From: Pseudomonadota bacterium
GTDB taxonomy: Bacteria; Pseudomonadota; Gammaproteobacteria; Steroidobacterales; Steroidobacteraceae
Direction of reading: 5' to 3'
NCBI GenBank assembly: GCA_025357635.1
Contig: JANXOV010000136.1
Location: 1-64,000, forward strand
DNA length: 64,000 nt
Under the pieces are notes generated by a model, which saw nothing but the letters and a program-made list of their open reading frames with translations, was not told where the DNA came from and did not search any database. A program made the translations under genes and the position numbers. The number at the start of each line of letters is the position of its first letter. Positions within the stretch are counted from its first letter, which is position 1. Shown here in pieces: positions 46,309 through 55,404 of this stretch.

Positions 46309-46764
46309 CTATCCCTGTCCCGAACTGCCGAACCCGCCTTCGGCGCGCGCCGTCTGCGAAAAATCCGTGACGATGTCGAACTGCACCTGCACCACCGGGA
46401 CGAACACCATTTGCGCGATCCGGTCGCCGGGATTGATGGTGAAGGGCGCTGACCCACGGTTCCAGCATGACACCATCAATGGACCTTGATAGTCCGAGTC
46501 GATGAGGCCGACCAGATTGCCGAGCACGATGCCATTCTTGTGTCCCAATCCGGAGCGCGGCAGAAGCACCGCCGCCAGTCCCGCATCGTCGATGAAGATC
46601 GACACGCCGGTTGGGATCAGCTCGACCCTGCCGGCGCCCAGTTCCAGCGGCGCGTTGATGCAGGCGCGCAAATCCATGCCGGCCGAGCCGGCGGTGGCGT
46701 GCTGGGGCAGGGGAAATTCGGTGCCGATGCGCGGATCCAGGATCCGCAGCTTGATGCGCGTCAA
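46309..46764 (-). CDS. dut: Deoxyuridine 5'-triphosphate nucleotidohydrolase
   Basis: Trimeric dUTPase of 151 residues, the same length as E. coli Dut. Five motifs are seen in order: [39 protein letters not shown] and [13 protein letters not shown]. It starts at TTG 46764, overlapping the coaBC stop as TTGA; no ATG lies near. It prevents uracil incorporation into DNA. Confidence 0.96.
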   Translation of the reverse strand: MTRIKLRILDPRIGTEFPLPQHATAGSAGMDLRACINAPLELGAGRVELIPTGVSIFIDDAGLAAVLLPRSGLGHKNGIVLGNLVGLIDSDYQGPLMVSCWNRGSAPFTINPGDRIAQMVFVPVVQVQFDIVTDFSQTARAEGGFGSSGQG

Positions 46765-48047
46765 CGCCGTGCGCGCCGGGTGCGCAGACGATCGCGCGGC
46801 GCGGCCGCCGCGGAACTGCGCCGTGCGCGCGCGCTGCGCCGGTTCGGCCCGTCGCCGGGCGGCAGGAGCCCGGCGATCAGGGCGATCAATTCGCGCGCCA
46901 CGTCCAGCTTCGGACCGCGCGGCACCTCCACCTTGCCGCCCGGCCATATCACGGTCAACGCATTGTCTTCGCAGTCGAAGGCGATCCCCTCACCGACGTG
47001 ATTGGCGGCGATCATGTCGAGCTTCTTGCGCTTGAGCTTGAGACGGGCATTCTGCTCCACATCATTGGTCTCGGCAGCGAAGCCGACCACGAAGGGTCGC
47101 GCGGCAAGATCCGCGACGGATTTGATGATGTCGGGCGCGGGCTCGAGCTGCAGCGTGACCGGGCGCCCGTCCTTTTTGATTTTTTGCTTCGCGATAGTGG
47201 TCGGCTGAAAGTCGGCCACCGCGGCGGCGGCGATGAAGATGTCGGTGGAGGCGATGTGCCGATGCACCGCGGCGTACATGTCGCGCGCGCTCTGCACATC
47301 GATGCGGGTGATCGTGCCCGCCGGCGTCGCCAGCTGCACCGGACCTGCCACCAGCGTCACGCGCGCGCCGGCTTCATGCGCCGCCGCGGCAACGGCAAAG
47401 CCCATTTTGCCGGAGCTGCGATTGGTGAGGTAACGCACGGGGTCGATGCACTCGCGGGTCGGGCCGGCGGTGATCATCACATTCAGCCCGGCGAGCACGC
47501 CCGAATTCGCCGGGGGCGAGAGCAGCCGGTCGGCCAGATCCGCCGGTTCGAGCATGCGTCCGGGGCCGGTTTCGCCGCAGGCCTGATCCCCGGTGCCCGG
47601 TCCCAGCACGCGCACGCCGCGGGACAACAGCGTCGCGACGTTGGCTTGCGTTGCTTTGTTGGCCCACATGAGCCGGTTCATGGCGGGCGCAACGACGATG
47701 GGCGCTTCGGTTGCCAGACACACGGCCATGAGCAGATCATCGGCGCGGCCCTGCGCCAGGCGTGCCAGGCAGTCCGCAGAGGCCGGCGCAATCAACACGA
47801 CTTCGGCCCAGCGCGCGAGTTCAATGTGGCCCATGGCCGCTTCGGCGGCAGGGTCCCACAGATCGCTGCGCACTGGATGTCCTGAGACGGCCTGAAAAGT
47901 GGTGGGCGTCACGAAGCGCTGCGCGCCGGCGCTCATTACGACCTGCACCTCGGCGCCACGCTCGATCAGACGGCGAACCAGATCCGGGCTCTTGTACGCG
48001 GCGATGCCACCGCTGACACCGAGCAGAACGCGCTTCTTCGGGGTCAA
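46761..48047 (-). CDS. coaBC: Bifunctional CoaBC (phosphopantothenoylcysteine synthetase/decarboxylase)
   Basis: Bifunctional CoA enzyme of 428 residues. The flavin-dependent decarboxylase half starts [23 protein letters not shown] and has the PAMNRLMW and [10 protein letters not shown] motifs. The synthetase half has [28 protein letters not shown] and KIKKDG. The last 30 residues are Arg/Ala-rich and unlike the family core. It sits between the DUF4124 gene (four-base overlap) and dut. Confidence 0.95.
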   Translation of the reverse strand: MTPKKRVLLGVSGGIAAYKSPDLVRRLIERGAEVQVVMSAGAQRFVTPTTFQAVSGHPVRSDLWDPAAEAAMGHIELARWAEVVLIAPASADCLARLAQGRADDLLMAVCLATEAPIVVAPAMNRLMWANKATQANVATLLSRGVRVLGPGTGDQACGETGPGRMLEPADLADRLLSPPANSGVLAGLNVMITAGPTRECIDPVRYLTNRSSGKMGFAVAAAAHEAGARVTLVAGPVQLATPAGTITRIDVQSARDMYAAVHRHIASTDIFIAAAAVADFQPTTIAKQKIKKDGRPVTLQLEPAPDIIKSVADLAARPFVVGFAAETNDVEQNARLKLKRKKLDMIAANHVGEGIAFDCEDNALTVIWPGGKVEVPRGPKLDVARELIALIAGLLPPGDGPNRRSARARRSSAAAAPRDRLRTRRARR

Positions 48048-48667
48048 TGGACGCTCTTCAGTTGTTTGAAGCGCTCGATGTCGGAGGCGAACGAGGAGCG
48101 CAGGGTTGCCTCTTCCTTGCGCTTCTGGCGCAGGTTCTGCTGTTGCGCGCGGATGTCATTGCCGGTGCGCACGAGGTCTTCGGCAATTTGATCCGGCATG
48201 GGCGGCGCGCCCGGCTTCTGGTTGTAGGGCCTGAAATTCATGCTCGTGGTCTGTAGCTTCTTCTGCCGGGTTTGAAGCGTTTCGAGAAATGCCGACGTGA
48301 CGCTGATCTGGCCGGACACCAGCGACAGGCGCTGGTCGCGCAGGCGTTCGATTTCCTGCACCGAGACGTAGGTGTTCAACAGATTGCGATCGCGGTCACG
48401 CTGCGCGATCTCATCGCGTGCTTTCTGGTCCGCGATGGTCTGCTGCTCGGGAGTTTTCTGCTTCTCGATGCGATCCACCTCGACACCGCGCGCGTTCATG
48501 ACGTGCCGTTCTTCGGATGCATACTCCGGCGGCACGTGATCCCCGTAGTGGACCTCGCCGGACTTGTCGGTCCATTTGTAGACTTTGCGCTCGGCGCTGC
48601 CAGGTTGAGCCTGCGCCAGTGCGCACAGCAGGATGAACGGGCTAAGGATCCAGGCGGAGCGGGTCAC
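48044..48667 (-). CDS. DUF4124 domain protein, exported
   Basis: Protein of 207 residues with a signal peptide (WILSPFILLCALAQAQPG). A DUF4124 motif follows: VYKWTDKSGEVHYGDHVPPEYA near residues 30-50. A coiled-coil-prone, charged region with many Gln/Arg/Glu residues fills residues 70-207. The start is GTG 48667, seven bases after GAGG. It overlaps coaBC by four bases. The function is unknown; it is likely periplasmic. Confidence 0.8.
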   Translation of the reverse strand: MTRSAWILSPFILLCALAQAQPGSAERKVYKWTDKSGEVHYGDHVPPEYASEERHVMNARGVEVDRIEKQKTPEQQTIADQKARDEIAQRDRDRNLLNTYVSVQEIERLRDQRLSLVSGQISVTSAFLETLQTRQKKLQTTSMNFRPYNQKPGAPPMPDQIAEDLVRTGNDIRAQQQNLRQKRKEEATLRSSFASDIERFKQLKSVH

Positions 48668-48738
48668 GGGCAATCCTCTGCGGTGATTTTCCGGGCGTAT
48701 TGTGACCATGCACGCAGAATATTCCTAGGGCGCATTGC

Positions 48739-49395
48739 TCAAAGTGCATCGTCCGTCCCAAATCGGGCGCGATAGGCTTGCATGGAGCTCAGAAGCTCCG
48801 GCCGGCCCTGGGCTTTGAGGTGTTTCATTAAGTCCGCCAGGGTGATGATGGAAACAACAGGGATCTGAAACTGATCGCGGACTTCCTGCACGGCCGACCG
48901 GTTGCTGTCCTGACCCCGCTCCTGGCGGTCCAAAGCGATCAGCACGCCGGCCGGCGTGGCTTGCGCGGCACGGATGATCTGGATGGACTCGCGGATGGCC
49001 GTGCCCGCCGTGATCACGTCGTCCACGATGAGCACGCGCCCCTGCAGCGGCTGACCGACGATGCTGCCGCCTTCGCCGTGGTCTTTGGCCTCCTTGCGGT
49101 TGAACGCGAAGGGCAGGTCTCGGTGGTGCTGCTCCGCCAGCGCCGCAGCGGTGACCGTGACCAGCGGAATGCCCTTGTAGGCCGGCCCGAACAGGCGGTC
49201 GAATTGCAGCCCCGAGGCGCTCAGCGCCGCCGCATAGGCGCGGCCCAGCGCGGAGATCGCCGCGCCGTTGTTGAACAGCCCTGCATTGAAGAAATAGGGG
49301 CTTTCGCGCCCCGATTTCAATTTGAATTGGCCAAATTTCAGTGCGCCGATGCGGGCGCACAGGTCGATGAAGTCGCTCTTGTAGGTGGCTGGCAT
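48739..49395 (-). CDS. pyrE: Orotate phosphoribosyltransferase
   Basis: Pyrimidine biosynthesis enzyme of 218 residues forming OMP from orotate and [27 protein letters not shown] is the N-terminal signature, [13 protein letters not shown] the hood, and [18 protein letters not shown] the PRPP-binding motif. The start ATG 49395 gives the normal N-terminus. It is divergent from ampG by 62 bases. Confidence 0.96.
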   Translation of the reverse strand: MPATYKSDFIDLCARIGALKFGQFKLKSGRESPYFFNAGLFNNGAAISALGRAYAAALSASGLQFDRLFGPAYKGIPLVTVTAAALAEQHHRDLPFAFNRKEAKDHGEGGSIVGQPLQGRVLIVDDVITAGTAIRESIQIIRAAQATPAGVLIALDRQERGQDSNRSAVQEVRDQFQIPVVSIITLADLMKHLKAQGRPELLSSMQAYRARFGTDDAL

Positions 49396-49457
49396 GTCCG
49401 CTGAGTCTCGCAAGAGCGTTGCCGCGGCGCAACTCACGGCTGCTATGATCGCGCGCT

Positions 49458-50708
49458 GTGCGCAGCGAACCATCCGCAAAGCCGACTCTTCTCCAGGCAT
49501 TGGGCAACAAGCGCATGGCCGCCATCCTGGCGCTGGGCTTTGCCTCGGGCCTGCCGCTGAATCTGACCGGTTCGACGCTGCAAGCCTGGCTTGCCAGCGT
49601 CGGCCTCGACATCAAGACCATCGGCATTTTTTCGCTGGTGGGGCTGCCCTATGTATTCAAGTTTCTGTGGGCGCCGTTTCTGGACCGGTTCCTGCCCCCG
49701 CTGCTGGGACGGCGCCGCGGCTGGATTCTGATCTATCAGGTGCTGCTCGCGATCTGCATCGGCGCCCTCGGCTTCACCTCGCCGACCGATGCGCCGTACA
49801 TGGTCGGCGTGATCGCCATGCTGCTGGCGTTCCTGTCCGCCTCGCAGGACATCGTCATCGACGCCTATCGCGCCGACGTGGTGCGCCCCTCCGAACGCGC
49901 GCTGGCTGCCGCCGCCACCGCATTCGGATATCGCACGGCCGCCATGATTGCCGGCGCATTGATCGTCCTGATGGCCGACCAGATCGGCTGGCGCGCCGCG
50001 TATCTGATCGTCGCGGTGGCGATGGCGTTCACTTGTCTGGCGACGATTTTCTCCCCTGAACCCGAATCGCCCGGGCACGCGCCGCGCACCATGGCCGATG
50101 CGGTCATGAATCCGCTCAAGGAACTGCTCATGCGCCGCAGTTCGTGGGCGTTTCTGCTGTTGGTGCTGCTGTACAAGGTGGGCGATGCCTTTGCCTTGAG
50201 CCTGTACAGCGCCTTCATGATCAAAGGCGTCGGGTTTTCGCTGACCGAACTGAGTCTGGCCGGCAAGGTCAACATGACCATTTCGACCATGATCGGCACC
50301 GCGCTGGGCGGGTGGCTGTACCTGCGCTGGGGCCTGTTCCGCTGCCTGCTCATCTTCGGCATTGCGCAGGCGCTCACCAACTTGCTGTACATGTGGCTGG
50401 CGCTGGCGGGCAAGCAACTGTGGCTGTTGATTCTCGCCACCAGCGTCGATAATCTGGCCGGCGGCATGGGCCAGGCTGCGTTTGTCGCGTTTCTGATGTC
50501 TCAGTGCAGCGCCAATTACAGCGCCACGCAATACGCGCTGCTGTCGGCACTCGCGTCAATTCCACGCGTGGTGCTCGGCGCCGTCGCCGGTCAGGTGGTG
50601 ACCGATGTCGGCTGGCCGCGCTTTTTCGTGATCACCTTCCTGTGTGCACTACCGGGCCTTGCGCTGCTGATCGCACTGCGCCGCCGGATCAACGCAATCG
50701 AGGGCTGA
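49458..50708 (+). CDS. ampG: AmpG-like muropeptide permease (MFS)
   Basis: Major facilitator superfamily transporter of 416 residues with 12 helices. [52 protein letters not shown]-like order closely follows AmpG, which imports anhydro-muropeptides for wall recycling. It starts at GTG 49458. The last 11 codons are contained in a 34-base sequence that occurs again 1,417 bases downstream (see the mobile element). Confidence 0.88.
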   Translation: MRSEPSAKPTLLQALGNKRMAAILALGFASGLPLNLTGSTLQAWLASVGLDIKTIGIFSLVGLPYVFKFLWAPFLDRFLPPLLGRRRGWILIYQVLLAICIGALGFTSPTDAPYMVGVIAMLLAFLSASQDIVIDAYRADVVRPSERALAAAATAFGYRTAAMIAGALIVLMADQIGWRAAYLIVAVAMAFTCLATIFSPEPESPGHAPRTMADAVMNPLKELLMRRSSWAFLLLVLLYKVGDAFALSLYSAFMIKGVGFSLTELSLAGKVNMTISTMIGTALGGWLYLRWGLFRCLLIFGIAQALTNLLYMWLALAGKQLWLLILATSVDNLAGGMGQAAFVAFLMSQCSANYSATQYALLSALASIPRVVLGAVAGQVVTDVGWPRFFVITFLCALPGLALLIALRRRINAIEG

Positions 50709-50709
50709 G
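50676..50709. repeat. Left 34-bp direct repeat (ampG 3' end)
   Basis: Perfect 34-base match to 52093-52126. It contains the last 11 codons of ampG including its stop, beginning CTGCGCCGCCGGATCAACGC. The bases outside both ends differ between copies. Confidence 0.95.
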
Positions 50710-50757
50710 AGGGCTGCTTGCCCTGGATACCGGTCGGAATGCATGATCGTTTATGAT

Positions 50758-50786
50758 TTGACTAATTATCAGTAAGTTGATAAATT
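50758..50786 (+). promoter_or_regulatory. Promoter with inverted-repeat operator before the ATPase
   Basis: TTGACT (50758-50763) and TAAATT (50781-50786) are separated by 17 bases. The inverted repeat TTATCA-N6-TGATAA (50766-50771 and 50778-50783) covers the spacer and -10, a typical autorepression site. It leads to the ATG at 50824. Confidence 0.6.
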
Positions 50787-50823
50787 GTCATGACCATCTA
50801 TCAAGCTATTGCAATCTGGTCAC

Positions 50824-52002
50824 ATGGAAAAGCCGCGTTACCTGAGCGATTCGATTCGGCAAGACGCTCTCGCACACGGAAAGATGGCGTTCGTTTCCGG
50901 ACCGCGGCAGGTCGGTAAGACAACGCTGGCGAAACAGCTACTCGAGTCCCCGGAAAACTACCACAGTTGGGACGACGCGGATTTTCGCAGGGCGTGGAGC
51001 CGATCGCCGCGATCGGCTTTGTCGGATCGAGGACCCGGACCGGTGGTCCTGGACGAGATCCACAAAGATCGGCGTTGGAAGACGCGCCTGAAAGGCGTGT
51101 ATGACACGGAGGGTGCTGCAAGCGGGGTCATCGTGACTGGCAGCGCACGACTGGATATTTACCGGCGTGGCGGCGACAGCTTGCTGGGGCGCTTCATTCC
51201 CTACAGATTGCATCCGTTTAGCGTTGCCGAAACCGATAGGCCGCCTGGCCCCGATGAGATATTCGCAACCACGACTGCACATCGGCGGCTTGCGGATTTA
51301 TTGCGTACCAGCGGGTTTCCCGAGCCCTTCCTCGACGGCAGTGAATTGCGGGCGCGGCGTTGGAGTCGCCTGCGAATCGAACGCCTATTGACAGAGGATG
51401 TACGCGATCTTCGCGCGGTGGAGGATCTGTCAGCCATGCGCGTACTGGCCGACCTGCTTCCTGAGCGCGTGGGTTCGCTGCTATCGATGAACTCCCTGCG
51501 GGAAGATGTTGGCGTGGCCTATGCCACGGTCAGAAGCTGGCTGCAGGTATTCGACGCGCTATATCACACCTTCCTCATCCACCCGTACTCGCGGCGCGTG
51601 GTGCGCGCCATCCGCTCGACTCCCAAACTTTATCTTTTCGATATTCTGCAGATCCGCTCGACCGAAGTGGCTGCTCGCCTGGAAAATCTGACCGCATTGC
51701 ATCTGTTGAAGGCTTGTCAATATTGGACCGACCTGGCGCATGGACATTTCGAGCTTCGATTTGTACGCGACAAGCAACAGCGCGAGGTTGATTTTCTGGT
51801 GATTCGCGACGGCGAGCCGTGGCTAATGGTCGAGTGCAAATCCGGTGATACGGCGCCTAGCCCTGCATTGCTCTATTTTCAGAACATTTTACGAGTCGGC
51901 CGGGCTTTCCAACTTGTTACCCGTCCCGACTATGATCGGCTGTATGCCAAAACGGGTGTGCGTGTTCTTTACTATGAGCGCTTCTTTGCCGGGTTGGTTT
52001 GA
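50824..52002 (+). CDS. AAA-family ATPase with DUF4143 nuclease-like domain
   Basis: Protein of 392 residues. Walker A is SGPRQVGKTT (about residues 24-33) and Walker B is VVLDEIHK (about residue 75). The C-terminal DUF4143 part has a PD-(D/E)xK-like core: REVDFLV, then LMVECKSG. Such proteins are found as accessory genes on islands and as solitary cargo; the role is unknown. The ATG at 50824 was chosen by the Met-Glu-Lys-Pro-Arg-Tyr start shared in the family. It is carried on the 1,417-base insertion. Confidence 0.88.
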   Translation: MEKPRYLSDSIRQDALAHGKMAFVSGPRQVGKTTLAKQLLESPENYHSWDDADFRRAWSRSPRSALSDRGPGPVVLDEIHKDRRWKTRLKGVYDTEGAASGVIVTGSARLDIYRRGGDSLLGRFIPYRLHPFSVAETDRPPGPDEIFATTTAHRRLADLLRTSGFPEPFLDGSELRARRWSRLRIERLLTEDVRDLRAVEDLSAMRVLADLLPERVGSLLSMNSLREDVGVAYATVRSWLQVFDALYHTFLIHPYSRRVVRAIRSTPKLYLFDILQIRSTEVAARLENLTALHLLKACQYWTDLAHGHFELRFVRDKQQREVDFLVIRDGEPWLMVECKSGDTAPSPALLYFQNILRVGRAFQLVTRPDYDRLYAKTGVRVLYYERFFAGLV

Positions 52003-52092
52003 CGGACATTGCGTGATCCGGAACTTGGCCTGGACGCCGATCTGCGCCTGATCCGCCCGCCCGAGCGGGGGCCGTACCGTCGTGCGAGGCCG

Positions 52093-52126
52093 CTGCGCCG
52101 CCGGATCAACGCAATCGAGGGCTGAG
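52093..52126. repeat. Right 34-bp direct repeat
   Basis: Perfect copy of 50676-50709. It carries the last six codons and stop of the convergent DUF6763-like gene on the minus strand. The preceding base is G here but A in the left copy. Confidence 0.95.
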
Positions 52127-52414
52127 CCGGCTGGAGTCGGCCGACCACTGCGGCTGCGCGTTGTCTTCGAATTCACGGCCCAGGTCTTCGGAGTCCACGT
52201 CCACCGAACCGGACCAGTCCTCCGGCGCATCGGCCGCTTCGATGGACTCGTCTTTGAGCAACTCGTTCCACGCGTCGAAATCCATCTCCTCGACGGTGCC
52301 GTCGAAATACTGGATCTCGATGGTCTGATCCTCGTCATCGATCGCGACGATTTCGAACAGCGCATTGGTCGCACCGCGATACCACTCGCCGATCTCTGGC
52401 TTGAGCACGTTCAT
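52106..52414 (-). CDS. Small acidic protein, DUF6763-like
   Basis: Acidic protein of 102 residues with no signal peptide or membrane helix. The recognisable part is IGEWYRGATNALFEIVAIDDEDQTIEIQYFDG and EEMDFDAWNEL, then APEDWSG, which resemble short uncharacterised gammaproteobacterial proteins. GGAGG lies five bases before the ATG. The C-terminus SRLSPRLR is supplied by the right 34-base repeat. The family name is my recollection and should be treated as tentative. Confidence 0.65.
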   Translation of the reverse strand: MNVLKPEIGEWYRGATNALFEIVAIDDEDQTIEIQYFDGTVEEMDFDAWNELLKDESIEAADAPEDWSGSVDVDSEDLGREFEDNAQPQWSADSSRLSPRLR

Positions 52415-52508
52415 GGCTGCCTCCGTCTGTTATGCTGCAGCCTAATTCAACTCTCATTGTGTCCGCGACGCAATCGGTAGTTTTCCTTGGCGCGAAGCAG
52501 CATCCAAC

Positions 52509-53132
52509 GTGGTTCAGCAGCTCCTAAAGTTCTTCATCGTGTTCTTCGTCGTCGTCGAACCCATCTCGCTGATCCCCGTGTTCGCCGGCCTGACCGAAGG
52601 CGCCAGCGACCTGTATAAGCGCAAGATGGCCTTCAAGTCCTGCGCCATCGCGCTGGGCATCTGCGTGCTGTTCGCCCTGGTGGGCGCGAAGTTTTTGCAA
52701 ATCATGGGCATAGCGTTGAGCTCGTTCCGCCTGGCCGGCGGGACGCTGCTGTTCCTCATCGCCTTGGAAATGGTGTTCGCCCGGCCTTCAGGAACGCGCA
52801 CCACCGCACCCGAGGAACAGGAGTGCGCCAGGCGCGCCGACGTGTCGGTTTTCCCGCTGGCATTTCCCTTCATCGCCGGTCCTGGCGCGCTGGCCACCAT
52901 CCTGCTCACCGCCGGTGAAGTCGGCGGCCATCCGGCCCTGTTCGCGGGGTTTCTCGCGGTGGTCGCGGCCGTGATGGCGCTGTGCTGGATCATCATGCTG
53001 GCCACGCCGCGCCTGATGCGCGTGCTGGGCGTCACCGGCGCCAACGTCGTCAACCGCCTTTCCGGCGTTGTGCTGGCGGCGCTGGCGGTTCAGTTCATTG
53101 TCGATGGCATTCGCGGCAGCTTTCTCAGCTGA
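52509..53132 (+). CDS. MarC/UPF0056 family inner membrane protein
   Basis: Polytopic membrane protein of 207 residues with six predicted helices. FFIVFFVVVEPISLIPVFAGLTEGAS starts the family, PFIAGPGALATILL is a conserved loop, and the end has NRLSGVVLAALAVQFIVDGI. Members have no settled transport substrate. It starts at GTG 52509 and is divergent from the DUF6763-like gene. Confidence 0.88.
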   Translation: MVQQLLKFFIVFFVVVEPISLIPVFAGLTEGASDLYKRKMAFKSCAIALGICVLFALVGAKFLQIMGIALSSFRLAGGTLLFLIALEMVFARPSGTRTTAPEEQECARRADVSVFPLAFPFIAGPGALATILLTAGEVGGHPALFAGFLAVVAAVMALCWIIMLATPRLMRVLGVTGANVVNRLSGVVLAALAVQFIVDGIRGSFLS

Positions 53133-53189
53133 AGGTTGCGTTGACCGGACTTTTTGTGTTTCAGAACGGACTGAACTAGACTTAGTCCA

Positions 53190-53441
53190 ATGGAGAAACC
53201 CCTGTCAAAAGCCATCAACATTCATGAAGCCAAGACCCACCTTTCGCGACTCGTGGAACAGGCCGCAAACGGGAAGGAAGTGATCATCGCGAAGGCCGGC
53301 AAGCCCATGGCACGACTGGTGCCGCTGGCGGCGGCCGCGCGCCCTAAGAAGCTCGGTATGCTCAAGGGCCGGATCAAGGTCCCCGACGACTTCAATGCAC
53401 CGCTGGACGCCGAGACTCTGGCAATGTTTCAGGGGCGCTAG
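53190..53441 (+). CDS. Phd/YefM-type antitoxin
   Basis: Antitoxin of 83 residues. INIHEAKTHLSRLVEQAANGKEVIIAKAGKPMARLVPL matches Phd/YefM, with the DNA-binding N-terminal half and a C-terminal tail that would cap the toxin. The next gene, a PIN toxin, starts two bases after the stop. An imperfect palindrome GGACT-N11-AGTCC at 53170-53190 just upstream could be the operator. Confidence 0.85.
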   Translation: MEKPLSKAINIHEAKTHLSRLVEQAANGKEVIIAKAGKPMARLVPLAAAARPKKLGMLKGRIKVPDDFNAPLDAETLAMFQGR

Positions 53442-53443
53442 CC

Positions 53444-53818
53444 GTGCGACTGCTTCTGGACACGCATTTGTTGCTATGGACCTTGAGTGAGCCCAGGCGC
53501 ATCGGCCGCAAGGCGCTGGCTCTCATCGACCGTTCCGATGTCTATGTCAGTGCAGCGTCAATATGGGAAATCAGTATCAAAGCGGCGCAGGGCAAACTGA
53601 AGGCGACGCCCGGACTCGTACTGAAATCCGTTGAACCGGCCGGCTTCTCGCTATTGGCCATCCAAGCAGAGCATGCCGCGCGCGTATTTGATCTGGGTAT
53701 GAACCACAACGATCCCTTCGATCGGCTGCTGATCGCCCAGGCGCAGATGGAATCCATGACATTGTTGACGAACGACGAGGTGCTGAAATCCTACGGCAAC
53801 TGCGTGCAGTTGATTTGA
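53444..53818 (+). CDS. PIN-domain (VapC-like) toxin
   Basis: RNase toxin of 124 residues. The PIN acidic residues are present: Asp6 in LLLDTHLLLW, Glu near 43 in ASIWEISIK, and Asp residues in HNDPFDRLLIAQA near residue 88. It starts at GTG 53444. It pairs with the Phd-type antitoxin, the common Phd-PIN type II arrangement. Likely target is tRNA or rRNA. Confidence 0.87.
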   Translation: MRLLLDTHLLLWTLSEPRRIGRKALALIDRSDVYVSAASIWEISIKAAQGKLKATPGLVLKSVEPAGFSLLAIQAEHAARVFDLGMNHNDPFDRLLIAQAQMESMTLLTNDEVLKSYGNCVQLI

Positions 53819-53895
53819 TCGCCTTCGCGGGCCGTGGCGGCCCAAGCAAGCGGGGCAATGCATCCCTCAGTATCCAAAACTAATTTGCTCCTCTT

Positions 53896-55143
53896 TCAGC
53901 GCACCCTCAGCAGCGCATGCTTCTTCTTTCCCACCGACAGCTTGATCACTCCGCCGCCCAGGTCCGCCTCCGTCAGCGCGCGTTCGGCGGTCACCGTCTC
54001 GTTGTTGATCTTCAGGGCATTCGAGCCCATATGACGGCGGCCTTCGCTTTTGGACGCGATGAGCTGCACGGCGAGGAAGGCATCCAGCAGCGGATAGCCG
54101 CGGGCCAGTGTTTCACGCGCCAGATCCACCGAGGGCAGGCCGCTGGCGGCATCGCCCTGTTCGAAGGTCTTGCGCGCAGTGTCGGCGGCGGCCTCGGCGG
54201 CGGCGCGGCCGTGCAGCCACGCGGTGGCCTCCGTCGCCAGTATCTTCTTGGCTTCATTGATCTCGGCGCCGCCCAGCGCAGCCAGGCGCCGAACCTCCGC
54301 CATCGCAAGCGTCGTGAAGCGCGACAGCATCGTGCCGACATCGGCATCCTCGGTGTTGCGCCAGAACTGCCAGTAGTCGTAGGCGCTGCAGAGGTCTTCG
54401 TTCAGCCACACCGCGCCGGTCTCGGTCTTGCCCATCTTGCGTCCCGATGCGGTGGTCAGGAGCGGTGTGGTCAGCCCGAAGACCTCGATGCCGTCCTTGC
54501 GGCGGCACAACTCCACGCCGTTGACGATGTTGCCCCATTGATCCGAGCCGCCCATCTGCAGGCGGCAGCCGCAGCGCCGGTACAGTTCGTGGAAGTCGTA
54601 GGCCTGCATCAGCATGTAATTGAATTCGAGAAACGTCATCGGGCTCTCGCGCTCCAGACGCAGCTTCACGCTGTCGAAGCTCAACATGCGGTTGATGGTG
54701 AATTCCGTGCCGCAGTCGCGCAGGAACTCCACGTAACCCAGCTTGGAAAGCCAGACGTCGTTGTCGACCATCATCGCATCGGTAGGGCCGGAGCCGAACG
54801 ACAGGAATTTCGCGAACACCCCCTGGATGGAGGCGATGTTGGCGCGGATATCGTCATCCGTCAGCAGCGCGCGCTGCGTGTCCTTGCCGGTGGGATCACC
54901 CACTTTGGTGGTGCCGCCACCCATCAACGCGACGGGCCGGTGTCCGGTACGCTGCAGCCAGTAAAGCATGATGATCTGGACGAGGCTGCCGACGTGCAGC
55001 GAGCGGGCGGTGGCATCGAAGCCGATGTAGCCGGTCACCACCTCGCGCGCCGCCAGCGCATCGAGCCCCTCGAGATGGGTGCCTTGATGGATGAAGCCGC
55101 GCTCGTTCAGCACTTGCAGAAAATCGGACTTGAATGTCGACAT
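53896..55143 (-). CDS. tyrS: Tyrosyl-tRNA synthetase
   Basis: Class I aminoacyl-tRNA synthetase of 415 residues. The HIGH motif reads HVGSL (about residues 51-55), the KMSKS loop reads KMGKTE, and [12 protein letters not shown] lies between. A C-terminal S4 RNA-binding domain (about 345-415) follows. It charges tRNA-Tyr in the cytoplasm. It converges with the PIN toxin, with a short GGGCCG/CGGCCC stem between them. Confidence 0.96.
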   Translation of the reverse strand: MSTFKSDFLQVLNERGFIHQGTHLEGLDALAAREVVTGYIGFDATARSLHVGSLVQIIMLYWLQRTGHRPVALMGGGTTKVGDPTGKDTQRALLTDDDIRANIASIQGVFAKFLSFGSGPTDAMMVDNDVWLSKLGYVEFLRDCGTEFTINRMLSFDSVKLRLERESPMTFLEFNYMLMQAYDFHELYRRCGCRLQMGGSDQWGNIVNGVELCRRKDGIEVFGLTTPLLTTASGRKMGKTETGAVWLNEDLCSAYDYWQFWRNTEDADVGTMLSRFTTLAMAEVRRLAALGGAEINEAKKILATEATAWLHGRAAAEAAADTARKTFEQGDAASGLPSVDLARETLARGYPLLDAFLAVQLIASKSEGRRHMGSNALKINNETVTAERALTEADLGGGVIKLSVGKKKHALLRVR

Positions 55144-55276
55144 GTCGATCAGCCGGCGGCTGTCCTTTGTTCAATGGGTACGCGAGCAGTATCGCTGATT
55201 CCTCCGTCATTCAGATCAATGCGGTGCAAGTGACAGGCGCTGTACATTCATACAGCCTGGCTCTGATAGGATCGCG

Positions 55277-55366
55277 GAGTTGTCGCCGCTCGCCATCGCC
55301 GGAATCGTGCTGATCCTGGCCGGCACCGTGCTGGTCAACGTCAACTCGCCCGCGGCTAAAGAATGA
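55277..55366 (+). pseudogene. Remnant of a DMT/EamA transporter (last helix only)
   Basis: In this frame the sequence reads ELSPLAIAGIVLILAGTVLV followed by NVNSPAAKE and a stop, which is how EamA-type drug/metabolite transporters end. Upstream in the same frame there is no helix, no conserved residue and no ATG. A 28-residue peptide from TTG 55280 is possible, but a decayed fragment is more likely. Confidence 0.5.
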
Positions 55367-55404
55367 CGCAGGTCTGACGATACCCGAGGACAGGCGGGTG
55401 CTTC

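Larger units (their letters stand above)
50676..52126 (+). mobile_element. 1,417-bp insertion carrying an AAA/DUF4143 ATPase, flanked by 34-bp direct repeats
   Basis: A 1,417-base unit lies between ampG and the convergent DUF6763-like gene. The left repeat completes ampG and the right repeat completes the other gene, whose stop codon is inside it. Removing one unit restores two genes overlapping tail to tail. No integrase or transposase is inside and no inverted repeats were found at its inner ends. The internal promoter is AT-rich, unlike its surroundings. Confidence 0.7.

Noticed and set aside
53826-53845. Short GC stem between the PIN toxin and tyrS as a terminator
   Set aside because: The stem is about six bases and lacks a T-run on either strand.
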